A DNA stretch of 64,000 bases from Cubamyces lactineus (Eukaryota > Basidiomycota > Agaricomycetes > Polyporales > Polyporaceae): NCBI GenBank assembly GCA_022376465.1, contig JACDTU010000012.1, positions 1 to 64,000 on the forward strand, read 5' to 3'. Positions 35,641 to 45,511 of this stretch are shown piece by piece. The notes beneath the pieces are model-generated. The model was not told the DNA's origin. It saw only the letters and a list, made by a program, of their open reading frames with translations, and did not search any database. Every line of letters starts with the position of its first letter. Position 1 is the first letter of the stretch. A program made the position numbers and the translations under genes.

Positions 35641-36328
35641 ATGCTGAAGCGTCAGAGGTCAATCCCGTCCTTCATACCGGATTCTCCGTGCGCCGCTACG
35701 CCCGAGCCGCCTATCGATGTGTTCGAGAGGGTCGCCAAACGCAGAAGACATTTTGCTCCTCCACCAGACCGAATCTCTCACAGCTCGTGGACCATGGATG
35801 ACACGGATGGCGAAGAGGATATAGATGGGGATGAACAGTCTGCAGGCCGACAGGCCACCTCAGACCCAGAGCAGGGGCAGCGGCTAAACCAGGCGGGCGA
35901 GTACCGGAACGTGAACTCTCTGCTGCACGACCTCCATGCAGAGCAGAGACATCGAATGCTCTTCTCGACATCACTCCCGCCTTCCCATCTTCCCATGCTA
36001 CATCACGCGGAACACACATACGCTGTCGCCGCTTCTGCGGACAAGACTGTGCCTGCACTCTCGCGTAATGGCCTGCCATCCGCACAAGACGAAGGCCGCA
36101 AAGCTCCGTCCTCGTTTACAATATCGATCCCATCCAAAGATACCGCAATGGTGGACCACGTTGAGGTTCAGCGGGTCACAGAGCGTTATGAGGACACGAA
36201 TAGGTGCGCCTTCTATGTATACCTCGTTGCGTTCCGAGCGCTCACTAGCATCTAACAGATACCTCGGATCGGTGTTCCTTAGCCGCAGGAGACAGTTCGA
36301 CACTACAAGCCAGCAGAACGAAGGGTGA
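35641..36328 (+). CDS. Hypothetical protein, 210 aa, acidic/basic low complexity
   Basis: Two exons, 35641..36203 and 36259..36328, with a GTGCGC donor and AACAG acceptor, in phase within an Arg codon. A basic start (MLKRQRSIPSFIPDSP) and KRRRHF resemble nuclear localisation signals. An acidic segment (DDTDGEEDIDGDE) and a predicted helix (RNVNSLLHDLHAEQRHRML) follow. The last exon gives YLGSVFLSRRR. No domain is recognised. The conserved-looking helix and C-terminal motif suggest a basidiomycete-specific nuclear protein, but that is inference. Confidence 0.7.
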
Positions 36329-36693
36329 TGCTTGCACGGCTTTTGACACTTGCATGAATCTTGTTCGCGTTCAGATGTCCCTGCTCTGTACCGATGCATC
36401 TTCTCAATGCTTTCCATCGTCCACTTTTGCTTGTCTAGTATTGCTATTGCCCTTAGCCTCTGCATAGTTGTATATCGCACCATTGATACCGACCGTCGTT
36501 CCACAATCTTGATCCCACTATACTTATTCACAGGTTACACGGCACTTCCACGAGCTTGTACATGTAGTCTCGTCCATAGACTGATTCCCCGTGACGTATG
36601 AATAGGGATCCCGTTCCTTGCAGCAAATCGGTGATAGTCCAATGACTCCTCTCAGAGTCTGTGGAGTTTGAAGTAACTAAGCATCTATTCGCT
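36329..36693. other. Convergent intergenic region
   Basis: 3' flanks of the orphan gene (+) and frataxin (-). Nothing recognised. Confidence 0.55.
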
Positions 36694-37457
36694 TCAACTC
36701 CGTCGCGACGACACTGCCGCAAGTCCCAAGTCGATATCTCTACCGAACGCGTCACTGAGTTCTTGGTTTAGAAGATCGCTCAGTGAACGGCCGTCCCGAC
36801 TATAGACCCAATCGTCTTGTTCTTCAACATAGTCATAACGCTTCGGTCCACTAACAGGGAAGACTGGTCAAGTCGGATTGCCAAGCGCATCAAACCATAG
36901 CTTGCGTACCTGAATGGGGACGAAAGCCATATTTGTTTGTTAGGAGGTTGCTTGTTAATGACATAGGTTCCCTTGCTGCCCAACTTCAGTGTCAGGACCC
37001 CGCTCTACGACATTCCTCCAGTAAGCATCCTTCCGCCTCAACAGACGACAGACACTCACGCTGTATTCCACCTCCGATTCTGGGTCGCCCATTTCGTCCA
37101 GAAGGTTCTCTAATGATTCCAGCATTGTGTCCATGGTGGCATCCGCATACTGGTGGTACAAATGCATTGGCAAGGCACTGCGCAAATGCCGGGTGATGTT
37201 AGTCGTCTCGGCGACATTCATGACAGCTTCCTCCTGAGAGCGGACCTGGGCTTCACTTGCGGCGGAGGTGTCGCGAAATGTCGTACTGGAGGGTTCATAG
37301 CCACTACAGCCGCCCTTGGCCGACGCTGCTCGTGCACGGTGTGCAATGCACGGGAGACGCCTAGTTGTAAAGATGCACGTTTTGCAGTGCTGGATGAGCA
37401 CGCCACAAGCCGCGGCGACCGTCCAATAGCTAGCATGGTGTTGCGAGTAACTAGCAT
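36694..37457 (-). CDS. YFH1: Frataxin, mitochondrial
   Basis: Four exons. The last three are clear: 37177..37060, 37004..36910, 36850..36694. Exon 1 starts at 37457 and ends at 37246 or 37225 (193 or 200 aa). It encodes an Arg/Ser-rich mitochondrial leader ([19 protein letters not shown] ... RHFATPPPQ). The frataxin fold is well conserved: acidic helix 1 ([20 protein letters not shown]), then [38 protein letters not shown] and [20 protein letters not shown]. Frataxin stimulates the NFS1-ISCU complex in Fe-S cluster synthesis. The exon 1/2 junction is ambiguous because candidate donors (GTCCGC, GTCATG) are weak. The acceptor TTTGCGCAG, with a CTAAC branch site upstream, is strong. Confidence 0.88.
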
Positions 37458-37870
37458 GTGCTGAGGGTTCGAACGCGAGAAGAACCGGGAGGGTGCGATA
37501 GCGATGGTGACAATACAAGACAAGGTGCAGCTAACCGACTACGCGCAAGGTATGATGTCTTCTGTATTCGCGCTCGCGCAACGATGGTGTGTACATAGCA
37601 CTTAGGTTAGGGTTCCATGTTAGGTTCACCCACTGCAGCCTTAGTACAAGGCCTCACTTGCGAGGCAAGGCCAAACGTTCCATACTATCCTCAGCGTCGC
37701 ATCGCGAGACCCATATAAGCTTCAATTCATCCTTCAGGATTAACGGTGCAAAGTTACGAGAACTCCAGCTCGTCACCGGCTGATCCTGGCGTTCCAAAAG
37801 TAGACGCTATGGTACAAAAAAACACCGCCGAATGCAAGTGTGTTCACGATATCCGCCGGAAAGAGCCAAT
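37458..37870. other. Intergenic region between frataxin and rhodanese
   Basis: Promoter of frataxin and 3' flank of the rhodanese gene, both on the minus strand. No additional gene seen. Confidence 0.55.
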
Positions 37871-38501
37871 TCAGGAGGACTTCTTGCCCTCGCGCTCAGT
37901 CCACTCCAGCCACGAACCCTTGTAGTTAAGTATACTGAGCTATTGTGAGCCTGTGTTTATGGGGGGTGACAACGTGAGATGACATACTTGGTGAATCCGT
38001 TTCGCTTGGCAACGTCTGCTGCTGTGGAGGACCGTTTCCCGCTACGACAGTAGAAGATGATTTCCTGGTTGGAGCGAGGCTTTTCGAAGCCGAACTTCTC
38101 CTTGAACTCGGCGGGCGGCAAGTGAAGTGCATTCGGGAGGACGGAGAGAGGTAGGTTTACGGCGGATGGAATGGATCCTTGCAGCACCTCGTCAGGCTCT
38201 CTGACGTCAATCAGGTACTTGTCCTGTGCTCTAGTGTGAGATATAGCGACGTGTGGGTAGATAATAAACGCCATACAGGGCTGGGCTGCAAAGTCTTGGG
38301 CTTTAACTCTTCATACGTGATGACTGGGGCATCCCAATCGCGCTGTAGGTTGTTCCGAGACGCAGGCGCCTCCCTGTGTTCTTGAGAGGACTTGGTAGAT
38401 TCGTGTCTAATTTGCTGTGCGAGCCGGGGAGAGACGGTGGTTCTGACGCAGGTTGCGGTACGAGCCGCAGTCGCACTTCTGGTGAAGGCCAAACGGAGCA
38501 T
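37871..38501 (-). CDS. Single-domain mitochondrial rhodanese (RDL-like)
   Basis: Three exons: 38501..38277, 38223..37988, 37934..37871 (174 aa). The N-terminal ~40 residues are rich in Arg/Thr/Ala without acids (mitochondrial leader), then ITYEELKP. The rhodanese domain has YLIDVREPDEVLQGSIPSAVN, and the active-site loop YCRSGKRSS has catalytic C134. It ends NILNYKGSWLEW. Single-domain rhodaneses move sulfane sulfur from thiosulfate or glutathione persulfide; Rdl1/Rdl2-type proteins are mitochondrial. All key residues are intact. Confidence 0.9.
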
Positions 38502-39657
38502 GGCTGAGAAAGTGATTTTGGTATCCTTGGTGGGTGTCTTGTGGTGGTAAGGAGAAAGTGCGACTGCCCCGAGTCGTGGCTCTGTCGTATTAACGAGCTC
38601 GAGCTCTCCAATTCGGAATTTGGACTGTGCTCACGGGGAGATTGCGTGAGCATCATAGGCGCTGGGCTCACTGCCGAGACTTGTCTGACGAAGACACGTG
38701 ATCGGCTGCACGGGTGCCAGAGGCCCCGACTCCCATCAGCACTCAGAATGCGGCTTTTTGCGATTGGCTCGCGCACAATTGCCTCAAGGGCGTCGCTCTT
38801 CCCTCCCATCCCATCTCTCCGCTGCCCACCACTCACCACCTTTATGGACGTTGCTCGCCCTCCCTAAAGTTTTTCCTTCATCGCTGCTGGCCGCTCGATG
38901 CAGATGGGCAATCTAACCCATACATTTCCCCCAATACTCATGACGAGTGGGAGCGTAGTTCTCCACAAGCTCGTCTGAACCTCCTCCCCCATGCATGCCT
39001 CATCGATGCCTCTTCTCGCCCTTCGTTCACTACCATGCGATTCCTTCCCCTGCCCCCTTCGTGTGCCTTCCCTCATATCTGTCGTCTTCTCTTCTCGCGA
39101 TAGACCTTACAATCACGGGTCGTTGTTGCAGGGAGGTGAGTCGTCACCTTGTGTCGCTGCGATAGGGATCGTGCGAGCGTAGTTCTCCGAATCCGTCCCT
39201 ATCCACCATGGCAGGTCAGTGCTATTTTGCTACGATTGTATGACGATCTGTGAGAGTTCTAGCGGGCCCACGAGCAATGTAAGGGGGTGGTGCACTCCCT
39301 CACAGAGGAGACTTGTTGATAAACCGCGGCGATATATCTATGTTGCTGACCCCGTCGACAACTGAGGTATGCCCCCCTTCCTATGTTTACACATGCATGC
39401 ATTGAATCATTGCACAGGTCGGACGTTGCTCGTTTCTCGTTGAGCGGCTGCGCAGATTCTGCGCCTGGAGACCACTACTCGCCGCGGCTGCGCCTTTCTC
39501 ACAGTCAGCGCAGCCCTTGTTTGGTCATGTTTGGTCTATATCGGCAACCGCCGCTGTGTGGCCCGTGCTCCCTCTGCGATAGCGACTGACCTCTCCCCAT
39601 TGTGTGCCCTAACTCGCCTCTATCGTCCCTGCCGCGTCCTCCTTGCCGTCCATAAAC
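38502..39657. other. Divergent intergenic region, ~1.2 kb, upstream of the copper transporter
   Basis: Carries the promoters of the rhodanese (-) and CTR (+) genes. It is CT-rich from ~38800 to 39080. Short frames exist but none has family motifs. I found no unambiguous copper-factor site by eye. Confidence 0.5.
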
Positions 39658-40334
39658 ATGGATATGTCATCCTCATCTAACTCTTCCTCGATGATTATGG
39701 CCATGATGATCCCATGGCTGCACTTCACTAGCGGCGACAACCTCCTCTTCCAAACTTGGCACCCATCCTCTCATGGAGCTATCGCTGGTGCTTGCCTTGG
39801 CCTGGTCGTGCTTGCGGTCTTTGAGCGATGGGTGGATGCTATGCGCGGCGTCGCAGAGGATCACTGGCGTTGCAGGTGTGCGCGACTCTCAATTTCTTCA
39901 GAGCCCATTTCCTGAGGCAACGCTCAGTGCCAGAGCATCGATGATGCACGACAAGCCAAACGAGACCTGCCATTCGCAGGACCTGCCCGTGATTCAGGAC
40001 AAGACGGTCTCGGTGGAGGAGATGAATGTCCGTGCACCTGTCGCCGACAAGCCTCGACAGGCCCGGGGCCCTCGCACCATCCCCCCGTTCATTGCCTCCC
40101 ACGACATTCCACGCGGCGCTCTGTACGCTTTCCAGGCGCTACTGATGTATGCCCTGATGCTGGCTGTCATGTGCGTTGCCACGGATGCTAGCCGCTGATG
40201 GTGATGTGCTAAAAACCTTTTCTTCTCACAGGACCTTCCAAGCTGCCTATATCATATCGATCGTTGTGGGATTAGGAATTGGGGAGGTACTCTTCGGCCG
40301 TGTCGGAGGTGCCAAGAACCATATGTTGCATTGA
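39658..40334 (+). CDS. CTR-family copper transporter
   Basis: Three exons: 39658..39875, 39928..40170, 40232..40334 (187 aa). A Met/Ser-rich N terminus (MDMSSSSNSSSMIMAMM) precedes WLHFTSGDNLLFQTWHPSS, the usual lead into TM1. TM1 is GAIAGACLGLVVLAVFERWV. A ~55-residue cytosolic loop follows. TM2 contains the MxxxM copper pathway motif (LLMYALMLAVMTF). TM3 contains GxxxG (VVGLGIGEVLFG). CTR trimers import Cu(I) across the plasma or vacuolar membrane. The exon 1/2 splice was chosen as GTGTGC...CTCAG because it alone keeps frame with strong sites. The next gene downstream is a BIM1/X325-like copper-binding protein on the same strand. Confidence 0.9.
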
Positions 40335-40845
40335 GCGCTCGATCGTAGTTATGGGACTGTTCTGCTTTTGGGAGTATTACTGGTCGTTGTACGAATTAGC
40401 CCTACGAATTTGGGGTGGAGATGAGAATGAATCGTTTCAGCCATGTTCAACAAGACGATGAGGACAGGCAATGTGACCCCATCCTCCACGCATGTATTAT
40501 GGTGTATGCGTATTCTTCGAGTTCGAGCTCAGCCCATACGGGATCCCTTGCGTGTCAAAATATGAGATCCTGAGATGGCGCCGAGCAGCCTCGAGACAGG
40601 CACGCATGACAGGATGTCCAAGCCGCCGACCCCAGACCAGGGTAAACCGTCTCGGGCGTTGGCGGAGAGACGGTGCCAAAGCATACCAAACAGCGTGAAA
40701 GAACTTTTTCACACCCCCCTTGGCGGTGGCTGCAACTCTGGCCTACCCACCTGGAGTGTATAAAACCCTTGCGGCCCCACTCTACTTCTTTACCCCACCG
40801 CACTACCTCCTCGCCGCTCAAGTTCGAGTATACTGTTCGCTGAGA
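40335..40845. other. Intergenic region with promoter of the BIM1-like gene
   Basis: 3' flank of CTR and promoter of the BIM1-like gene, including its TATA box at 40759. No further gene seen. Confidence 0.55.
40759..40765 (+). promoter_or_regulatory. TATA box of BIM1-like gene
   Basis: TATAAAA, 81 nt upstream of the ATG at 40846. It suggests a strongly inducible gene, as expected for copper-starvation control (inference). Confidence 0.65.
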
Positions 40846-41691
40846 ATGCGTGTCGCTGTCGCTACCTTCGTCTCCGGTCTCTTGACCGTCGCCTCTGCGC
40901 ACTTCCAACTCCAGTATCCTCCTCCCCGTGGTGTCTTTGTCGAAGACAAGGAGCCCACGTTCTGCGGTCAGTGTTGTAGACGTCTTGCGCTTGAGCATAT
41001 ATCTTAGTCCAACCATTCGCAGATGGATACGTAAACGCTGTGAGCAACCGCACGGTGTTCCCCACCAATGGCGGTTTCGTGTCGCTTCACTCTGAGCATG
41101 TGCATTGGACGCGTATGTTGGCTTGTTTCTCTCGTTAGCATATGCGAAGTTGATTGACGTCTGGCTATGTAGTGGGCGGTGTCGTTGCAACTGTCCAGAA
41201 CCCGAACAGCTTCGACAACTTCACCTCCAACGGACAGTTCCAGTTTGTTATGCCGTTCTTCCAGACCTCCGGCGAAGGCGATTTCTGCTTCCCCGTCGAC
41301 TTCGGCGCACAGAACGTCAGCGGTGTCAAGGATGGTGCCAACATCACCCTGCAGCTCATCTACGATGGCGGTGATGGTCAGCTGTACCAGGTACTAGCAA
41401 ACCTTGTATTGACAAGAGGACGTTATGCTGATAGCGCGCTCCCCCTTTCAGTGCGCGGACTTGACTTTGTCGGACAGCGCTTCCGTTCCTCAGAGCATCA
41501 GCTGCACGAACTCTACCAATGCCGTGACGACGCCTTTCAGCACCTCTGTCAACCCAGACCCGACGTCCACTTCGCCATCGGGTACCTCGACCTCCAAGCC
41601 GACGAGCACGACGAACGCCGGATCCACCAACGTCGCTATCGGCTTCTCTGGCCTTGCTGGTCTCATCGGCACCATCGTTGCTCTCCTTTGA
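40846..41691 (+). CDS. BIM1/X325-like LPMO-related copper-binding protein, GPI-anchored
   Basis: Four exons: 40846..40966, 41023..41112, 41173..41390, 41452..41691 (222 aa). The signal peptide MRVAVATFVSGLLTVASA is cut before HFQLQYPPPRGVF, which puts histidine at the mature N terminus. That is the key residue of the copper His-brace in LPMOs and in the X325/BIM1 family. Further His residues occur in SLHSEHVHW. Cys residues are spaced for disulfides (FCDGY, FCFPVDF, CADLTL, SCTN). A Ser/Thr-rich stalk and a hydrophobic C terminus (NVAIGFSGLAGLIGTIVALL) predict a GPI anchor. X325 members bind copper but lack LPMO activity; Cryptococcus Bim1 works with Ctr1 in copper uptake (family knowledge). 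It lies directly downstream of a CTR gene. Confidence 0.88.
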
Positions 41692-43254
41692 GACGTCGCG
41701 TCGTCGTCAGGGTCTTATGAGTGAGCTTTTCTGGTGGTTTGGGTGCCATTCGGGTTCGGCAGCGTACGATACCAAGGACACGTGTCCGCGACGATTATAT
41801 ATGTGTACTGGAATGACTGTATGGTGTTGTAACGTTCGCAACGAATGACCACTGTGTTCTGTTACCAAGCTGGCCATTAGTATACTCGACGACGTCTTGT
41901 TCGCATGCACCATCGCCCCATTGCGGCTTTGAGTTAACCTATCCAGCACTTTCCCAAACGAGCACGAAATCGTCTAGATATGGAACTGCTGTCCCAAGAG
42001 TACTGGGATCAGATGGCGCTCGCACCGTGACGTACTGCGATGGTTAGAGAAAAGTCTCTGTTGTCTCCTTTGCTGCACATGCATCCTATAACTTTGCCTA
42101 TAATTACGATGCTGGTACAGTATCCACATGCAGTGCCCAACCATGCGCTTGCTGCTCAAGATGGGAGGCTACGGCATTTGTCTTCATAGTGGCATTTCTT
42201 CAGGCGCTTAACGCGCGACTTCAATGGCAGAGGTAAGCCATTGAGTCATGACCCAGCGACTCATCGGACCGACCATCAGGATAATCCCGCCCTTTCGAAA
42301 TCGTAATTTACAAATGTCTGAGTCTGTGCATCACGCACTCAGCTACCAAACTGAACTAACGCTGGCAATCACGACTAGAGCTTTAAGGTGGGGACGCTTG
42401 GAAGGATACATGAACCCATTGGCAGCAGGGGGAAGCCTTGGCCCGAAGATGTCCATCTTGAAACGTACGAGAGCACTACCAGTGGCAGTGTGCACTCAAC
42501 ACTGTGGCGAGCGCAGCGGCTGGCAGCTGCGCATGTGATTGTTTTGATTGTGCTGTGTGCCTATTCGACGCCAAGGCCCGTTAAGGGCCGGCGGAACAGC
42601 GTCCCCGGTTGCTTATTCCGGTGGTGCCGCGAGAGATAGCTCCATGAATAACACCTGAAAATTCAGGTGCACGACCGCAGGGTCTTCAGTGAGTTCAAGG
42701 CTATAGGCCCATGTTTATCTCAGGGAATCAGAATAAGCATGCACAGAAATGCAAGGGTACGCCGCCGCCTCCGGGAGCGAACGTCCGCTTACGACGGGAA
42801 TGGTCGCTGCGGCGCCCCTGATGTGCATTAGCTCCCTTGCATACTCATCGACTTACGCAGCCGTCCTGCCTCCCCGCAAGCCACAGCCACGTAATCCATG
42901 GACAGCAGCACGAGGGAGAAAAAGTCGACCAGCCTGATCCGCCCATCTCATTCGCGGCATCGCCTTCCAGACTCTAGCAGCTGCGCGGTTCATCGTGCTG
43001 TGGTATGCGCACGTTCCGGAACTCAGGGCAGACCAGCCACAGAGCTAACCGCTCCCGAGCGGATCGGCGTGCACTCCACCATATAACCCGCCGATATCGC
43101 GTGTAGCTGGCAGCAAACACTCCTGCCCTCGCCACCTCCACCTCACTTGCATTCGAAGCCTCCGACGTTTTGCCCTCGAGTGTCGAGGCTACGTAGCTCA
43201 GAAGCGACAAACCCCTCACGTTCATCCAATACGGGTCACCTTGCTTCACGCCCA
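41692..43254. other. Gene-poor region, ~1.6 kb
   Basis: 3' flank of the BIM1-like gene. Frames on both strands between 42700 and 43250 look partly protein-like (for example FQTLAAARFIVLWYAHVPEL at ~42957-43016 on +). I could not link them by good splice sites. A perfect 8+2+8 inverted repeat (CACCTGAA-AA-TTCAGGTG) is at 42652-42669. Confidence 0.4.
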
Positions 43255-43753
43255 ATGAGGCTCTTTCAGAGGAGCCCGGAGCCTTGGGAAGTCGTAGATT
43301 GTCGAGCAATCGATCCAGTACCCACCTATGATCAGAAGGAGCTCGAAGGTAACGTCGTAGTAGACGATTAGTGACAAGTTCCCCGTGCCCTGACAATACG
43401 CATTGCATCAGGAATGCAAATCACGCGGGTCAGCAGCGCGCCGATGCACCGCACATATGTTATCGACCTCAAGCACGAAGCGGACTTGCGGCAAGCTGTG
43501 AAATGCGCAAGGCAGAAGCTCATGCAAGAGCTTTCTGAGAAAGAGTACAACTTGCTCCTGACCGAGGGGTGAGTCCTGGCGGTGATTTTCACAGCATTGT
43601 CCTGACATAGGACGACTCATCAGATGGAGTGTATCGCACTTGCGAAGAGGACAATCTCATCGTGCGGAGGTGCGCTATACAGCGCGTCCGGCGCATGCGG
43701 TGACGGCAAATACACGTACACCCGAGCCTCCCTTCCTGGCGATGTTGAGATAG
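43255..43753 (+). CDS. Possible small hypothetical protein, 126 aa
   Basis: Three exons proposed: 43255..43348, 43412..43568, 43624..43753. Intron 1 has donor GTAACG, a CTGAC branch site and TCAG acceptor. Intron 2 has GTGAGT, a CTGAC branch site ~18 nt before the acceptor, and CAG. The middle exon reads TYVIDLKHEADLRQAVKCAR and KEYNLLLTEG, followed by WSVSHLRRGQSHRAEVRY after the splice. It resembles small Agaricomycete proteins of unknown function. The start is uncertain: upstream exons may exist. An alternative acceptor at 43611 gives a different C terminus. A long minus-strand frame overlaps (43408..42974). Confidence 0.42.
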
Positions 43754-43897
43754 CACAGTTCACTTACTCTATATAATGCCCAGACTTGTTCATGCTGGCT
43801 TAGATGTATCCATAGATCTATTAGATGAAATCGCTGTACACACCCAGGATACGGTTCCGCCGCAGCCTACTAATACGCATTGTTCCTACGAATAGGT

Positions 43898-45234
43898 TCA
43901 CTCCCCTTTGACGATCTTGCTCTCAGGGCGCATCGCGTAGCCCATCCAGGACTAACGAACTCATGAGCTGGATTCATCGTGCTCCGATAGTACAGGGGAA
44001 TACATACCTCGTCATACAACCCCACGCGTTCAACGCCAAGCAGCTTCAACCCAAGCCATAGAATGCTCGCAGTCATGCCGCTTCCACAGCTCGTCACGAT
44101 TTGACGTTTCCCCTGCAGTACTTCCTGGGTACGCTCGGGGCCCAATGCGTCTTCGAGGGCATCGAGTATGCCCTGAGTAGAACGCAGCCTCGTGTACGTG
44201 TACGGTCCTTCTTGACCTCCGGGCCTGACAACCTTAGACGCGACGCTCTCCGGAACGGTATACGTCTCGAGGAACGCGTTGAACGGAAGGGAGATGGCGT
44301 ACGGCATGTGTCCAGATGAAAGTCCCGGACGAGGTTCCGGGTCCTTGCCAAGAAAGCTGCACATACAATCATTCATTAGCAACACGACACACTCTCAAGA
44401 GCATTCGTTGCGTACCGGCCCTTCGCGCGTGCGTCTAGTATATAAAATGCATTAGGCTCTTTCGTGGGGTCTACCTGCGAGTTTGCGACGATTTGATCAT
44501 AGTCTGTTGCTGAGTAAGCGATATGCAGCAAGACGTTTATGATGACAACTCTTACCCTTCACCATCGCAGAATTCAGCGTAGGTGGGTTATACCTGCTCC
44601 TGACCATTATATTGGCCTCCCCGTCCTCGGTATCGCCTCCATGAGCCAGCCAACCAGGGAGGCCACCATCGAGGATGCTGGATCGATGATGTCCAAAGGC
44701 GCGGAACATGTACAATGCACGCGGAGAGGAGAAAACGCCATGAGAATCGTAGCTGGAGAATTGTGCATGTCAATTAAAGGACCTTCCCGACTTTTTGGTT
44801 ACGTACATGACAACATGGGTGCTGGACGAAATGCCGAGTCGCGCTATGAGACACACTCAGAGAGCAGATTAAGCGGACACTAGAATTCATCACTCACAAC
44901 AGGCATCCGCGAACGTCTGGGGAGGAGGCATCATGTGGGGGAGTGAGAACGGGTGGGGAGCCGCGACTTCGTCCAGGTCAATAAACCTTGCTGAAGGTAG
45001 ATGCACTTGCAGAAATTCCGCAGCCCCCTTACGGGGAGAGTTGGGCATATGCCATGACGCGTCTAGAACGACGAGGTCTGTTTGCTCCGGGTCGTGGTGC
45101 GTCTCCTTCAACGTTTGCAGCTGTGCAGGTGTCAGAACAAGGGGACAGTGGTCGCCGAACATGGTCGCGTAGTTCCTCAAGCCAAACCTCCTGGATGCTG
45201 AAAGGGTGCTTCGCACGAACGAGCGGGCGAACAT
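43898..45234 (-). CDS. Two-domain thiosulfate/3-mercaptopyruvate sulfurtransferase
   Basis: Six exons: 45234..44898, 44843..44807, 44752..44556, 44509..44416, 44356..44008, 43951..43898 (355 aa). The N terminus MFARSFVRSTLSASRRFGLR is a mitochondrial leader. The inactive N-terminal rhodanese domain includes LVVLDASWHMPNSPRKG, HPFSLPHMMPPPQTFA and VVIYDSHGVFSSPRALYMF. The catalytic domain has FYILDARAKGRFLG and SSGHMPYAISLPFNAFL. The active-site loop SCGSGMTAS has nucleophile C312; the CGSG[VM]T form points to mercaptopyruvate rather than thiosulfate preference. It would make persulfide or H2S from cysteine-derived mercaptopyruvate in mitochondria. It is divergent from VMA5, with 277 nt between the starts. 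Confidence 0.93.
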
Positions 45235-45511
45235 GTCAATGGGGATAGCAAGCAAGGCGTGAACTGGTCTCGAGCAGCGCTTTTCAATGAACCTCTTGGT
45301 CAGAAACGGGAGAGTCACACGCACGAATGACCGAGCTTTACAGAGCTTTACAGAGGCGATCACGCATTGCTACCAGCTGGTCATATGAGATCAGTGATCT
45401 GACCCTAACCCACCTTCACATATCGTCACTTGCCCGGTCTCCGCTGCTTGAGCTCATCGTGCTCAGCGGTCTGCTTGTAAACCACCACGTCCTTTGCTTG
45501 CGAGTCGCGCG

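Noticed and set aside
37440..37480. tRNA-like GGGTTCGAAC sequence
   Set aside because: Resembles a T-arm but no matching acceptor, D or anticodon stems could be drawn around it.
38541..39182. Plus-strand frames upstream of the copper transporter as a gene
   Set aside because: CT-rich, overlapping frames with no motifs or coherent introns; more likely promoter and leader DNA.
42974..43408. Minus-strand 144-codon open frame
   Set aside because: Starts at an ATG and looks partly protein-like, but has no family motif and overlaps plus-strand exons with better splice signals.
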